DNA of 15,983 nt. It comes from Dictyocoela muelleri (Eukaryota; Microsporidia). The DNA is taken from NCBI GenBank assembly GCA_016256075.1, contig SDVU01000285.1, positions 1 through 15,983 of the forward strand, in the 5' to 3' direction. The position numbers and the translations under genes are program-made. How positions within the stretch are numbered: the stretch's first letter is position 1; the number at the start of each line of letters is the position of its first letter. The notes below the pieces were generated by a model. That model was not told the DNA's origin. It searched no databases and was given only the letters and a program-made list of their open reading frames with translations. Below, piece after piece: positions 15,863 to 15,983 of this stretch.

Positions 15863-15983
15863 TTTTATTATTTATTATTTATTATTTATTATTTATTATT
15901 TATTATTTATTATTTATTATTTATTATTTATTATTTATTATTTATTATTTATTATTTATTATTTATTATTTATTATTTATTAT
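15863..15983. repeat. Heptamer microsatellite (TTTATTA)n reaching the window end
   Basis: About 17 perfect 7-base units run to the last base, preceded by a few imperfect ones from about 15833. There is no G-rich strand as expected of a telomere. Such an array would stop a short-read assembly, which fits a contig end here. Confidence 0.9.

Noticed and set aside
15863-15983. Telomere at the window end
   Set aside because: The heptamer has no G on either strand beyond chance (only A and T) and no subtelomeric features precede it.

Overview
The window is a very AT-rich stretch of eukaryotic nuclear DNA in which I can find no intact host gene, rRNA or functional tRNA. Everything recognisable is a cut-and-paste DNA transposon, a foldback or tandem repeat, or a tRNA-derived short repeat, nearly all decayed. 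The families present are Merlin (IS1595/ISXO2-type), MULE with a FLYWCH zinc finger, and Tc1/IS630 (DD34E). Together with the base composition they best suit a repeat-rich microsporidian genome of the Hamiltosporidium, Anncaliia or Dictyocoela kind. That is inference; an AT-rich arthropod or other metazoan is not excluded. Both window edges lie in repeats (inside a Merlin transposase at base 1 and inside a heptamer microsatellite at base 15983), as at a repeat-bounded contig.

Region by region. 2-244: 3' end of a Merlin transposase (+). 359-1466: broken FLYWCH-MULE 1 (-). 1488-1774: hairpin element F1. 1826-2096: long AT-rich palindrome P1. 2091-4844: FLYWCH-MULE 2 (-), split by a 1,398-bp Tc1-like element (2117-3514) that sits in a TA target and whose left inverted repeat has expanded into nine 21-bp units. 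4845-5373: nothing recognised. 5374-5457: tRNA-like SINE copy 1, followed by repeat R copy A (5491-5840, +). 6455-10385: a large low-complexity inverted repeat with its axis near 8389. Its arms are built from degenerate tandem units of about 22 bp plus T-rich or A-rich runs. The left arm contains a dead Tc1/IS630 relic (about 7200-7620, +), the right arm a Merlin deletion derivative (9272-10019). 10386-10965: mostly nothing recognised, with a small GC-richer inverted repeat. 10968-12168: FLYWCH-MULE 3 (+). 12212-14187: a full-length but dead Merlin element with an 8-bp target duplication and unusual self-palindromic terminal repeats; its right terminal repeat carries a 444-bp foldback element (13538-13981) with its own 9-bp duplication. 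14809-14894: SINE copy 2. 15221-15560: repeat R copy B (-). 15634-15700: another tRNA-like sequence. 15863-15983: perfect 7-bp microsatellite.

The elements form readable insertion layers. Tc1 entered MULE 2. Merlin 3 entered just past the end of MULE 3, and F4 then entered Merlin 3. Target duplications date these as later events. No gene here appears to serve the host. What can be learned is element structure and order of arrival, and the points most worth checking are the palindromic Merlin termini, the 22-bp-unit foldback, the tRNA-SINE pair and the unidentified repeat R.
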